Source: Mycobacterium sp. (lineage in GTDB: Bacteria > Actinomycetota > Actinomycetes > Mycobacteriales > Mycobacteriaceae). Taken from it: a DNA stretch of 6,103 bases. Position numbers and translations under genes: made by a program. Location of the stretch: positions 1 through 6,103 of the forward strand of contig JAFAQO010000407.1 of the NCBI GenBank assembly GCA_019246375.1, in the 5' to 3' direction. Below are positions 1-6,103 of the stretch, piece after piece (positions within the stretch are counted from its first letter, which is position 1; each line of letters begins with the position of its first letter). The notes beneath the pieces were generated by a model that did no database searches, was not told the origin of the DNA, and saw only the letters and a list, made by a program, of their open reading frames with translations.

Positions 1-1
1 C

Positions 2-913
2 ATCCGCCAGTCCAGCCTAAAGTTCGGTCCGAGCACGGACCAGTCCAGCACCGGCTTCGGGGATGTCGAGACCATGGCGAAAGCCGTTCGGACAGCAGCG
101 GACTTGGGTGCATCGGTGATCAACATCTCCTCGGTTGCCTGCGTCCGGGCCGACTCGGTGCTCGATGACCGCGCGCTTGGAGCCGCACTGGCCTACGCCG
201 TCGACGTCAAGAACGTCGTCGTGGTCGCCGCCGCCGGAAATACCGGCAGGACTGGGCAATGCCCGGCACAGTCGCCCCAATCCACCTGGGACACGATAAC
301 CGTCGCGGTCAGCCCGGCCTGGTACGACGATTATGTCCTGACAGTTGGCTCGGTGAACAGCGAAGGCGCAGCTTCGACGTTCACCCTCGCCGGTCCATGG
401 GTAGATGTCGCGGCGCCTGGCGAGGCAGTGACATCACTCAGCCTCGTCGGCGACGGGACAGTGAATAGCTTTGGGGAAGAGGGCGATCGCACGCAGTTAT
501 CCGGTACCAGTTACGCCGCACCGGTGGTCAGCGGAGTCGCAGCGCTGATCAGATCCCGGTTCCCGGAGCTGACGGCAAGGCAGGTCATGCAGCGCGTCAA
601 GGCCACCGCGCATCACCCGACCGGCGGGTGGGATCCGATCGTCGGAAACGGATTGGTGGATGTCTTGGCCGCGGTCAGCAACGATGCGCCGCCGCCGGCC
701 CCTCCCCGACCACACGAAACACCTCTGCCGGTTACGCCGCCGACCACGTCCGAACCGAAAAGCCCCCGGCGTGCAAGAGAAATCGCATTCACCGGCGCGT
801 CATTCTGCCTTGCGGTGCTCGGGCTCGCACTGGCCGCGGGGTTAGCGACTGCCCGGCTACGGCGGTTGGGGGCCCAACCCGGACCCGACGGTGACGGTGT
901 CCCGAGCGACTAA
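2..913 (+). CDS. mycP4: Mycosin MycP4, ESX-4 subtilisin-like membrane protease (5' truncated by window edge)
   Basis: This is the C-terminal 303 residues of a type VII secretion mycosin, a subtilase anchored in the cytoplasmic membrane with its protease domain outside. The reading frame is open from base 2 (IRQSS...), so the signal peptide and the catalytic Asp and His lie upstream of the window. The oxyanion-hole Asn sits in AAAGNTG (codon 239-241) and the catalytic Ser in GTSYAAP (codon 509-511). Two Cys, in SSVAC and GQCP, are placed like a mycosin disulfide. After the protease domain come a proline-rich linker (about 685-770), one transmembrane helix (about 785-860) and a short Arg-containing tail. 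The sequence closely matches my memory of M. tuberculosis Rv3449. Mycosins are needed for type VII secretion and stabilise the membrane complex. The gene converges on eccB4 and overlaps its 3' end by 57 bases. Confidence 0.95.
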   Translation: MRQSSLKFGPSTDQSSTGFGDVETMAKAVRTAADLGASVINISSVACVRADSVLDDRALGAALAYAVDVKNVVVVAAAGNTGRTGQCPAQSPQSTWDTITVAVSPAWYDDYVLTVGSVNSEGAASTFTLAGPWVDVAAPGEAVTSLSLVGDGTVNSFGEEGDRTQLSGTSYAAPVVSGVAALIRSRFPELTARQVMQRVKATAHHPTGGWDPIVGNGLVDVLAAVSNDAPPPAPPRPHETPLPVTPPTTSEPKSPRRAREIAFTGASFCLAVLGLALAAGLATARLRRLGAQPGPDGDGVPSD

Positions 914-2293
914 CGCGTTCTGCCGGCTCAGCTCCGGCCCCTGCGGCAATGCGGCCAGCACAGGCCAGGGCGCCGCGACCGCGGTCGAGGGTAGGCCGAG
1001 GTCACGTGCCGTTTCGTCGTCATGGATGCCGAACCGTACTCCGGAATCTGTGACGAGATATCGCGCGCCGCCACGGGGCTTGTCACCAGACAGAGCCGTG
1101 GACCGCACATATGCGTGACGGCCCGCCGGCAGGTGAACCGCGTCCAGCGCCGGACCGCCTTTGTCCGCCTGCGCCAACATCACCGGCACCTGATCGGACG
1201 GTACCGGCAAACCGCCACCCGCCAGGAAGGAGATGTCGGCACGGCCTGCACGGTGGGGAGCCCAGGTGACACACAGCGTTGTGTCGCCGCGAGTCAACGG
1301 CGCGTGCGCCTGATCGGGATAGGTGGACACTGGCAGTGCATTCACGGTTGCGCTGCTGCGGATGACGTCAGGGGCAACCGAGATAATGCTGCGGGCGCCC
1401 TGTGAATCGCTGAGCCGCAACAGGTCTGCGGCGACCTGACCGACCCGCTGCACGCCCGCGGGCAGAACGACGTAGTGCTCGTCGCCGGCAGTGCGTGTCA
1501 CGCGAAGCACGCTGCCGACTGCAAACCCGGACAGTGCGCCCGGTCCACGGCCACCGGCGCCGGTAATCCGCGGCACGGTTATCGGCGGCCCCTCGGGCAC
1601 GGCATTGAGCAGCAATCGCGAGACCTTCCGCGGCTCTTGGCTTTCCAGCCGCAGGGCACGCGCGACGATCGGGTCGGCAAGGTTCACCACCGCTCGCTGT
1701 CCGTCGTATAGCAGGTAGCTTGGCCCGTGGGCATCGGTAGTGACCAGGATTGTCTGCTCAGAAACTAGCCGCCGGACAAGCGGACCGTCGGCGAGCCCGA
1801 CGACGGCCGTCGTGACCAGCGGCGTGCTGCCGTCGCTGTCACAGATGGTCCAGGCTGATTCTTCGGTGGACAGCGACTGGCCGAGATATTGCGGAGCGCC
1901 CGGAATACCCAGCAGCGGACCGCGTTTGGCCGGTACCAGCGCCGACTCAGGGACCAACTGCGGGTTGATGTTCGCGCCGGCGACTAACCGAGCCGATGCC
2001 AGATTCAATACCGGATGCCACATTTCGCCTACCCGGACATACAGCGCTCCGGATTCCCGGCCCATCACGATCGGCGCGTCTGGAAGCGCTGCGTTCGGCC
2101 GCAGCAACCCCAAGATCGCACATCCGGCCACAGCGATGGTCGCCAGCAGACCCCCCGCAACCAACGAGAATGCGTGTGCGCGGATGGGTTCGTTGACGGT
2201 GCGAATGTCGCGGCGCAGCAACGCGCATTCCATGCGACGCTGGAGAAACCGATAGCCACTGACGTGCAGCCACGTTGTCGGTGCCCGCGCCAT
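857..2293 (-). CDS. eccB4: ESX-4 type VII secretion membrane component EccB4
   Basis: EccB proteins are core subunits of the type VII secretion membrane complex, with a short cytosolic N-terminus, one transmembrane helix and a large periplasmic domain. This 478-residue protein has the family N-terminus (TTWLHVSGYRFLQRRMECALLRRD, split here as TTWLHVSGYRF at 6-16 and RRMECALLRRD at 19-29). A single hydrophobic helix spans about residues 42-64. The long exported domain includes the conserved APIVMGRESGALYVRV stretch (73-88). Cys151 and Cys341 match the conserved EccB disulfide pair. Length is close to the about 470 residues I recall for Rv3450c, and the body aligns throughout. The ATG at 2293 is preceded by a GGGGG ribosome-binding stretch. 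The C-terminus (GSGLGPQPP) runs a few residues beyond the M. tuberculosis protein as I recall it, which creates the overlap with mycP4. The gene is divergent from the cutinases. Confidence 0.95.
   Translation of the reverse strand: MARAPTTWLHVSGYRFLQRRMECALLRRDIRTVNEPIRAHAFSLVAGGLLATIAVAGCAILGLLRPNAALPDAPIVMGRESGALYVRVGEMWHPVLNLASARLVAGANINPQLVPESALVPAKRGPLLGIPGAPQYLGQSLSTEESAWTICDSDGSTPLVTTAVVGLADGPLVRRLVSEQTILVTTDAHGPSYLLYDGQRAVVNLADPIVARALRLESQEPRKVSRLLLNAVPEGPPITVPRITGAGGRGPGALSGFAVGSVLRVTRTAGDEHYVVLPAGVQRVGQVAADLLRLSDSQGARSIISVAPDVIRSSATVNALPVSTYPDQAHAPLTRGDTTLCVTWAPHRAGRADISFLAGGGLPVPSDQVPVMLAQADKGGPALDAVHLPAGRHAYVRSTALSGDKPRGGARYLVTDSGVRFGIHDDETARDLGLPSTAVAAPWPVLAALPQGPELSRQNALVARDTVTVGSGLGPQPP
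864..879. terminator. Perfect inverted repeat in the mycP4/eccB4 overlap, possible bidirectional terminator
   Basis: GGTTGGG (864-870) and CCCAACC (873-879) form a perfect palindromic arm pair. Allowing a 4-base loop, the stem is 6 bp. It lies inside the 57-base stretch where the convergent mycP4 and eccB4 genes overlap, so it would fold in both transcripts. There is no T-run on either side, so it is not a classical intrinsic terminator. Proline/glycine codons could create it by chance. Its placement at a convergent 3' junction is the only functional argument. Confidence 0.3.
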
Positions 2294-2299
2294 GAAAAA

Positions 2300-2304
2300 C
2301 CCCC
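2300..2304 (-). promoter_or_regulatory. Ribosome-binding site of eccB4
   Basis: On the minus strand, GGGGG is followed by TTTTTC and then the ATG at 2293, a 6-base spacing. It is a purine-only but imperfect Shine-Dalgarno. It supports the ATG start, which also gives the family-typical N-terminus. Confidence 0.5.
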
Positions 2305-2408
2305 GGGTCGGTTCAGCTCACGATAAGCCGTAGCTGAAAGCTGCTGCGCCGTCAATCCACAGGTCACGCTGGTAAGCGGCTCGAATCGCGGCACGGTGCG
2401 GTTACCTG

Positions 2409-2414
2409 TAAAAT
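2409..2414 (+). promoter_or_regulatory. Putative -10 element of cut3, leaderless-type promoter
   Basis: TAAAAT fits the mycobacterial TANNNT -10 consensus and ends 7 bases before the GTG start at 2422. Transcription starting 6-8 bases downstream of the -10 would begin at or next to the start codon, giving a leaderless mRNA. The intervening bases (CCCCCGC) contain no Shine-Dalgarno, which agrees. No clear -35 is present, as is common in mycobacteria. Confidence 0.45.
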
Positions 2415-2421
2415 CCCCCGC

Positions 2422-3156
2422 GTGACCAAGCACCGCATAGGTCATTTCGCCGGTTTCGGCGCGGCAACGGTGTTGGCGGCTGCCGCGCTGCTGGTCGGCC
2501 CGAGCGCGGCTCCTGCGGCCGTGCCGTCGGCCACCGCGAACGACTGCCCGGACGTTGAGCTCATCTTTGCCCGCGGCACCGCCGAACCGGCCGGCGTCGG
2601 GCGTGTCGGCCAAGCCTTCGTCGACTCGCTGCGCCAGCAGACCGGCCTGAACATCGATGTGTACGGGGTGAACTATCCCGCGGGGCGTCTGCAGCTTGGC
2701 GGTGGCGACGGGGCCAACGACACCATTTCGCGGATCAAGGACGCGGTTCAAGCGTGTCCGAACACCAAGATCGTGCTGGGCGGATATTCGCAGGGGGCGT
2801 CGGTGATCGACATCGTCGCCGGGGTCCCGGCGGGCGGTGTCACCTGGGGTAATTCGCTGCCTGCCCAATACGTCGACAACGTCGCGGCGGTTGCCACCTT
2901 CGGCAATATCGCCGATCGGTCGGGCAGCCCGATTTCCAGCCAAAGTTCGCTGCTGGGGTCCAAGGCCATTGACCTGTGCAACCCCACCGACCCGATTTGC
3001 CACGAAGGCCCTGGCAATCAATGGAGCGGACACACCGAGGGCTACGTGCCCACGTACACCAGCCAGGCGGCGACCTTCGTCGCAGCCAAACTCATAGCCG
3101 CTGGAGCTAAGCCGCCGTTTGGCCCATTTGCCCCAGCAACCATTGCCATTCGGTAA
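2422..3156 (+). CDS. cut3: Secreted cutinase-like serine esterase (Cut3/Culp3-like)
   Basis: This is a 244-residue alpha/beta hydrolase of the cutinase family, which cleaves ester bonds in lipids or polyesters outside the cell. Mycobacterial members are called Culps and their natural substrates are mostly uncertain. A Sec signal peptide is visible, with basic residues at 3-5 and a hydrophobic core about 10-27. The mature protein starts near [13 protein letters not shown] (41-53). The nucleophile is Ser123 in GGYSQGA. The likely acid is Asp190 inside LCNPTDPIC, and the likely catalytic base is His204 in WSGHTEGY. Cys42/Cys112 and Cys186/Cys193 form the two expected disulfides. Sequence and position match M. 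tuberculosis cut3 (Rv3451). The GTG at 2422 is the only start that retains the signal peptide: no ATG or GTG occurs in frame just upstream. A Pro-rich C-terminal tail (about 229-244) follows the hydrolase domain. A close paralogue lies 32 bases downstream. Confidence 0.9.
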   Translation: MTKHRIGHFAGFGAATVLAAAALLVGPSAAPAAVPSATANDCPDVELIFARGTAEPAGVGRVGQAFVDSLRQQTGLNIDVYGVNYPAGRLQLGGGDGANDTISRIKDAVQACPNTKIVLGGYSQGASVIDIVAGVPAGGVTWGNSLPAQYVDNVAAVATFGNIADRSGSPISSQSSLLGSKAIDLCNPTDPICHEGPGNQWSGHTEGYVPTYTSQAATFVAAKLIAAGAKPPFGPFAPATIAIR

Positions 3157-3177
3157 CGGTCTGGTCAATTTGCCCGA

Positions 3178-3183
3178 TAACAT
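3178..3183 (+). promoter_or_regulatory. Putative -10 element of cut4, leaderless-type promoter
   Basis: TAACAT (TANNNT) ends 5 bases before the ATG at 3189, inside the 32-base gap after cut3. This spacing would place transcription initiation at or beside the A of the ATG. The CGGGT between them is too close to the start codon to act as a Shine-Dalgarno. The second cutinase therefore probably has its own leaderless transcript, although readthrough from cut3 is also possible. No -35 is evident. Confidence 0.4.
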
Positions 3184-3188
3184 CGGGT

Positions 3189-3833
3189 ATGAGTCTCCGC
3201 CCGGCTTCGGGGTTGCTGGGGTTGCTGATCGCGGCCGCACTGATAACCACCCCGTTCGCGCTGATACCGACAGCGTCGGCGGCGTGCCCAGATGTCGAGG
3301 TGGTGTTCGCCCGCGGCACCGGCGAGCCGCCGGGCGTCGGCAATGTCGGCAACGCATTCGTCAGCTCGCTGCGTTCGCAAGTCCAGGGCAAATCCGTCGG
3401 AACATACGGGGTCAAATACCCGGCCAGCTACAACTTCCTTGCGGCCACCAATGGCGCGGGCGATGCCAGTAGTCACATCCAGTACATGGCCAACGCGTGC
3501 CCCGACACCAAGCTGGTTCTTGGCGGATACTCGCAGGGCGCCGCGGTAATTGACATCCTCACCGCTGCCCCGGTGCCCGCGTTGGGCTTTCGACAGCCGC
3601 TACCGCCCGATGTGGCCGATCATGTTGCGGCGGTTGTCGTCTTCGGTAATCCCTCGACCCGGTTGGGCGGTCCACTGACCACGCTGAGCGCGCAGTATGG
3701 GCCCAAGACCATCGACCTGTGCGACAACGGAGATCCGGTATGCGAGGACGGCAGGAACTGGTCGGCGCATGCCCAGTATGTCCAGTCTGGGATGACCAGC
3801 CAGGCCGCGGCTTTCGCGGCCGCACGGCTCTAG
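3189..3833 (+). CDS. cut4: Secreted cutinase-like serine esterase (Cut4/Culp4-like)
   Basis: This is a 214-residue cutinase-family hydrolase, a paralogue of the preceding gene. The Sec signal peptide has a hydrophobic core at about 8-27 and a TASAA cleavage region just before [17 protein letters not shown] (33-49). The catalytic residues are Ser115 in GGYSQGA, Asp182 in LCDNGDPVC and His194 in WSAHAQY. Disulfide cysteines are Cys33/Cys104 and Cys178/Cys185. The fold is complete and the protein ends right after the domain (AAAFAAARL) without the tail seen in its neighbour. It resembles M. tuberculosis Cut4 (Rv3452), especially the LGF.QPLPP stretch, and its [11 protein letters not shown] end also resembles Cut1/CFP21. 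I infer orthology to cut4 mainly from position. Its TAG stop overlaps the truA stop on the other strand. Confidence 0.88.
   Translation: MSLRPASGLLGLLIAAALITTPFALIPTASAACPDVEVVFARGTGEPPGVGNVGNAFVSSLRSQVQGKSVGTYGVKYPASYNFLAATNGAGDASSHIQYMANACPDTKLVLGGYSQGAAVIDILTAAPVPALGFRQPLPPDVADHVAAVVVFGNPSTRLGGPLTTLSAQYGPKTIDLCDNGDPVCEDGRNWSAHAQYVQSGMTSQAAAFAAARL
3803..3821. terminator. GC-rich perfect hairpin at the cut4/truA convergent junction
   Basis: GGCCGCG (3803-3809) and CGCGGCC (3815-3821) form a 7-bp all-GC stem with a GCTTT loop. It ends 9 bases before the CTAG that holds both stop codons. Because no intergenic space exists here, transcription from both sides must end within or beyond the neighbouring gene. 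There is no T-tract, so it would be a hairpin-only terminator at best. Alanine codons (AAAFAAA) could produce the palindrome by chance. Confidence 0.3.
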
Positions 3834-4723
3834 CTGCTGCTAGTGCTGCGTAGGTCGCGAGTGATCGCCGACCGTGCCGCCAGCTGATCGTCCGGAGGAT
3901 AGTCCACGCCGGTAAGCATCAACCCTTGCGGCGGCGCGGCAGCGAAGTCACTCGACCGGTGTGTCGCGGTGAGCAGGTCGCGGCACCAGGCCGGGGTGCG
4001 CCGGTGTTCACCGACGGCCAACAGCGCTCCGACCAATGAACGCACCATCGACCAACAGAAAGCGTCGGCGGTGACGTGCGCGGTGATCATATCGCCGTCA
4101 CGCGACCAGTCCAGCCGCTGGAGGTCCCTGACCGTGGTGGCGCCCTCGCGGTGACGGCAGAACGCACCGAAGTCGTGCAATCCCAATAGTTCTCGTGATG
4201 CCAAGGCCATCGCACCGACGTCCAGGTCGCGGGGCCAGGCGGTGGTGTAACGCGCTTGCAGCGGCTCTACGCCGTAGGGCGCCGTCGATAACCGGTAGAG
4301 GTAGTGGCGGCGCAGCGCCGAAAACCGTGCGTCGAAAACGGCTGGAACACGGGCGATCTGGCGGACCCTGACATCGATGGGCAAGAACCGGCCGAGACGT
4401 CGCAGCAGCGGCAAAAATTCCAGCTCAGCCGCGCGTGGGGGTACCTCCCGCTTACGGGGGAGCGAGCGAGGGTAGGCGTTCGGTAGCGCGTCGACGGGCA
4501 CATCGACATGAGCGACCTGTCCGGTCGCGTGGACGCCGGTGTCGGTGCGTCCTGCCGCGCGCAGCTGCACCGGCGTCCGGAACACCGTCGACAGCGCTTC
4601 GTCAAGCACACCGGCAACCGTCCGTTGCCCCGCCTGCACTGCCCAGCCCGCGAACTCCGTTCCGTCATAGGCGATGTCGAGCCGAAGGCGGACGCGCCCG
4701 CCACCGTCGTCGATGGCGGGCAC
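3830..4723 (-). CDS. truA: tRNA pseudouridine(38-40) synthase TruA
   Basis: TruA isomerises uridine to pseudouridine at positions 38, 39 and 40 in the anticodon arm of tRNAs. With the GTG at 4723 as start the protein is 297 residues. The N-terminal strand [17 protein letters not shown] (11-27) is standard for the family. The catalytic Asp is Asp61 in [12 protein letters not shown]. Further conserved blocks are [14 protein letters not shown] (131-144), [14 protein letters not shown] (181-194) and the [16 protein letters not shown] helix (224-239). The frame continues upstream to an ATG at 4861, but that extension lies inside rplQ and is low-complexity Pro/Arg/Lys. The GTG 10 bases after the rplQ stop gives the normal N-terminus and implies translational coupling, since no Shine-Dalgarno is visible. 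Residues about 87-98 ([12 protein letters not shown]) look like an insertion encoded by a palindromic repeat. The sequence otherwise closely matches Rv3455c as I recall it. Confidence 0.93.
   Translation of the reverse strand: MPAIDDGGGRVRLRLDIAYDGTEFAGWAVQAGQRTVAGVLDEALSTVFRTPVQLRAAGRTDTGVHATGQVAHVDVPVDALPNAYPRSLPRKREVPPRAAELEFLPLLRRLGRFLPIDVRVRQIARVPAVFDARFSALRRHYLYRLSTAPYGVEPLQARYTTAWPRDLDVGAMALASRELLGLHDFGAFCRHREGATTVRDLQRLDWSRDGDMITAHVTADAFCWSMVRSLVGALLAVGEHRRTPAWCRDLLTATHRSSDFAAAPPQGLMLTGVDYPPDDQLAARSAITRDLRSTSSS
4434..4471. repeat. GC-rich palindromic repeat-like element inside truA
   Basis: The stretch reads on the plus strand as GGGGGTACCTCCC, then CCCG-CTTA-CGGG (a perfect 4-bp stem with 4-base loop at 4447-4458), then the direct repeat GAGCGAGCGAG. 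A second imperfect palindrome centres on GGTACC (4440-4445). From memory, very similar elements (CTCGCTCCCCCG...AAGCGGGAGG...CCCCCA on one strand) recur through genomes of slow-growing mycobacteria. I cannot confirm this without a search. Only one copy is in this window. It encodes TruA residues about 86-97. Confidence 0.6.
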
Positions 4724-4733
4724 GTTTACGTTT

Positions 4734-5381
4734 TCAGGACTCGTCGGAGTCAGCCTCGACTTCGGCTTGAGGAGCCGCGGCAGCGGCTTCAGGTGCCTCG
4801 GCGTCGGCTTCAGGCGCCTCGGCGTCGGCGTCGGGAACCCCCGTCTCGGGACCAGTAGCATCGGGTTCAGTTGCGGCCTCGACCTCTACGGCGGCGGGAC
4901 CGACCGCCGCCTCGGGCTCGACCGCGGCCTGCGGCGCCGCCGCGGCGGCTACCGGTGCAGCCTTCTTCCGCGCCGCCTGCGCGCCCGCCACCCGAAGGGC
5001 GCGGTTGGCCTCCGAGGTCACCGTCTTCTCCCGAACCAGCTCGATCACCGCCATCGGCGCGTTGTCACCCTTACGCGCCTCGACCTTGATGATGCGGGTG
5101 TAGCCGCCGTTGCGGTCGGCAAAGAACGGCCCGATCTCGGCGAACAAGACGTGCACCACGTCCTTGTCACGGATCTTTTTGAGCACCTCACGCCGGTTGT
5201 GCAGCGTGCCTTTCTTGGCATGGGTGATCAACTTCTCGGCGTACGGCCGCAACGCCCGCGCCTTGGGCTCGGTGGTCTTGATCCGGCCGTGCTCGAACAG
5301 CGACGTGGCCAGATTGGCCAGCATCGCCTTCTGATGCGATGACGACCCGCCGAGGTGACGACCCTTGGTGGGCTTGGGCAT
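4734..5381 (-). CDS. rplQ: 50S ribosomal protein L17 with a long acidic Ala-rich C-terminal extension
   Basis: L17 is a large-subunit ribosomal protein. Residues 1 to about 120 are the conserved domain: the basic N-terminus [20 protein letters not shown], then [21 protein letters not shown] (written in part), and [20 protein letters not shown] around 71-90, with MAVIELV near 110-116. E. coli L17 is about 127 residues, but this protein is 215. The remainder is a KK-containing hinge (139-140) followed by a tail rich in Ala, Glu, Pro and Asp, ending DSDES. The M. tuberculosis protein also has a tail, of about 180 residues total by recall, so this one is longer. Residues 186-199 are two identical DAEAPEA units. 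A good AGGAG ribosome-binding site precedes the ATG. The gene lies 36 bases after rpoA and 10 bases before truA in one operon. Confidence 0.96.
   Translation of the reverse strand: MPKPTKGRHLGGSSSHQKAMLANLATSLFEHGRIKTTEPKARALRPYAEKLITHAKKGTLHNRREVLKKIRDKDVVHVLFAEIGPFFADRNGGYTRIIKVEARKGDNAPMAVIELVREKTVTSEANRALRVAGAQAARKKAAPVAAAAAPQAAVEPEAAVGPAAVEVEAATEPDATGPETGVPDADAEAPEADAEAPEAAAAAPQAEVEADSDES
4785..4826. repeat. Two-copy 21-bp tandem repeat within the rplQ tail
   Basis: Bases 4785-4805 and 4806-4826 are 21-base units that differ at one position (GGTGCC versus GGCGCC), 20 of 21 identical. On the coding strand each encodes DAEAPEA in frame. A partial GGCGTCGG continues at 4821-4835. Multiples of three keep the L17 frame intact, so copy number could vary without harm. 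Confidence 0.75.
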
Positions 5382-5388
5382 TGCTGGG

Positions 5389-5393
5389 CTCCT
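5389..5393 (-). promoter_or_regulatory. Ribosome-binding site of rplQ
   Basis: The minus strand reads AGGAG with 7 bases before the ATG at 5381, a near-ideal Shine-Dalgarno. It lies in the 36-base gap after rpoA. No promoter or terminator hairpin is apparent in that gap, which fits co-transcription from upstream. Confidence 0.8.
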
Positions 5394-5417
5394 GTCTAGA
5401 TAATCAAAGCCAGCCCG

Positions 5418-6103
<686 letters not shown>

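Larger units (their letters stand above)
2294..2421. promoter_or_regulatory. Divergent intergenic region between eccB4 and cut3
   Basis: This 128-base gap is the only sizeable non-coding stretch in the window and must drive the divergent eccB4 and first cutinase genes. On the plus strand, TAAAAT at 2409-2414 is a good -10 candidate for the cutinase. On the minus strand I see a TTGACG at 2355-2350 and a TATCGT at 2325-2320. Their spacing of 24 bases is too long for a standard sigma-A promoter, so the eccB4 promoter remains unassigned. I found no convincing operator palindrome. Confidence 0.5.

Noticed and set aside
2320..2355. TTGACG (2355-2350) and TATCGT (2325-2320) as an eccB4 promoter
   Set aside because: The 24-base spacing is outside the usable range for a primary sigma factor. 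Either element alone may matter, but the pair cannot be claimed.
2065..3357. A 430-codon open frame on the minus strand running across the eccB4 start and most of both cutinase regions
   Set aside because: It lies antisense to clearly coding cutinase genes, is Arg/Gly-rich with no recognisable motif, and includes a shifted frame of eccB4. Long antisense frames are expected at this GC content.
4724..4861. An N-terminal extension of TruA to an ATG at 4861
   Set aside because: It overlaps rplQ almost entirely, reads as a repeated [13 protein letters not shown] shadow of the 21-bp repeat region, and is absent from TruA proteins. The GTG at 4723 gives the normal start.
4674..5342. A 222-codon plus-strand open frame opposite rplQ and the truA start
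   Set aside because: Its low-complexity Arg/Gly/Leu composition mirrors the Ala/Glu/Pro codons of the L17 tail. The ribosomal gene on the other strand is certain.

Overview
This window is ordinary-looking chromosome from a mycobacterium. The proteins match, from memory, the M. tuberculosis order mycP4 - eccB4 - cut3 - cut4 - (two membrane genes) - truA - rplQ - rpoA, but the sequence diverges too far to be M. tuberculosis itself. High GC, Ala/Pro-rich proteins, ESX-4 secretion genes and tandem cutinases all point to Mycobacterium. A GC-rich palindromic element of a type I associate with slow growers suggests a slow-growing non-tuberculous species. I cannot name the species.

Layout. Bases 1-913 (+) hold the 3' part of mycP4, the ESX-4 mycosin protease. 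Converging on it and overlapping it by 57 bases is eccB4 (2293-857, -), the ESX-4 membrane component EccB4. A 128-base divergent intergenic region (2294-2421) separates eccB4 from two tandem secreted cutinase-like hydrolases (2422-3156 and 3189-3833, both +). Each of these appears to have a -10 hexamer directly before its start codon, consistent with leaderless mRNAs. The second cutinase converges on truA (4723-3830, -), and the two stop codons share one CTAG palindrome. In M. tuberculosis two further genes (Rv3453, Rv3454) lie here, by my recall, and they are absent. truA follows rplQ (5381-4734, -), which follows rpoA (6103-5418, -, 5' end outside the window). These three form the distal end of the ribosomal protein/RNA polymerase alpha operon.

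How the genes relate. mycP4 and eccB4 belong to the ESX-4 type VII secretion locus. The cutinases are Sec-exported esterase/lipase-family enzymes of the cell envelope that sit beside ESX-4 but have their own signal peptides. rpoA, rplQ and truA are translation/transcription housekeeping genes read on the opposite strand.

I see no new multi-gene system. The most noteworthy points are a palindromic repeat apparently inserted in frame within truA, the compact cut4/truA junction with its shared stop, the paired leaderless-type cutinase promoters, a long repeat-bearing acidic tail on ribosomal protein L17, and perfect GC hairpins at both convergent gene junctions.
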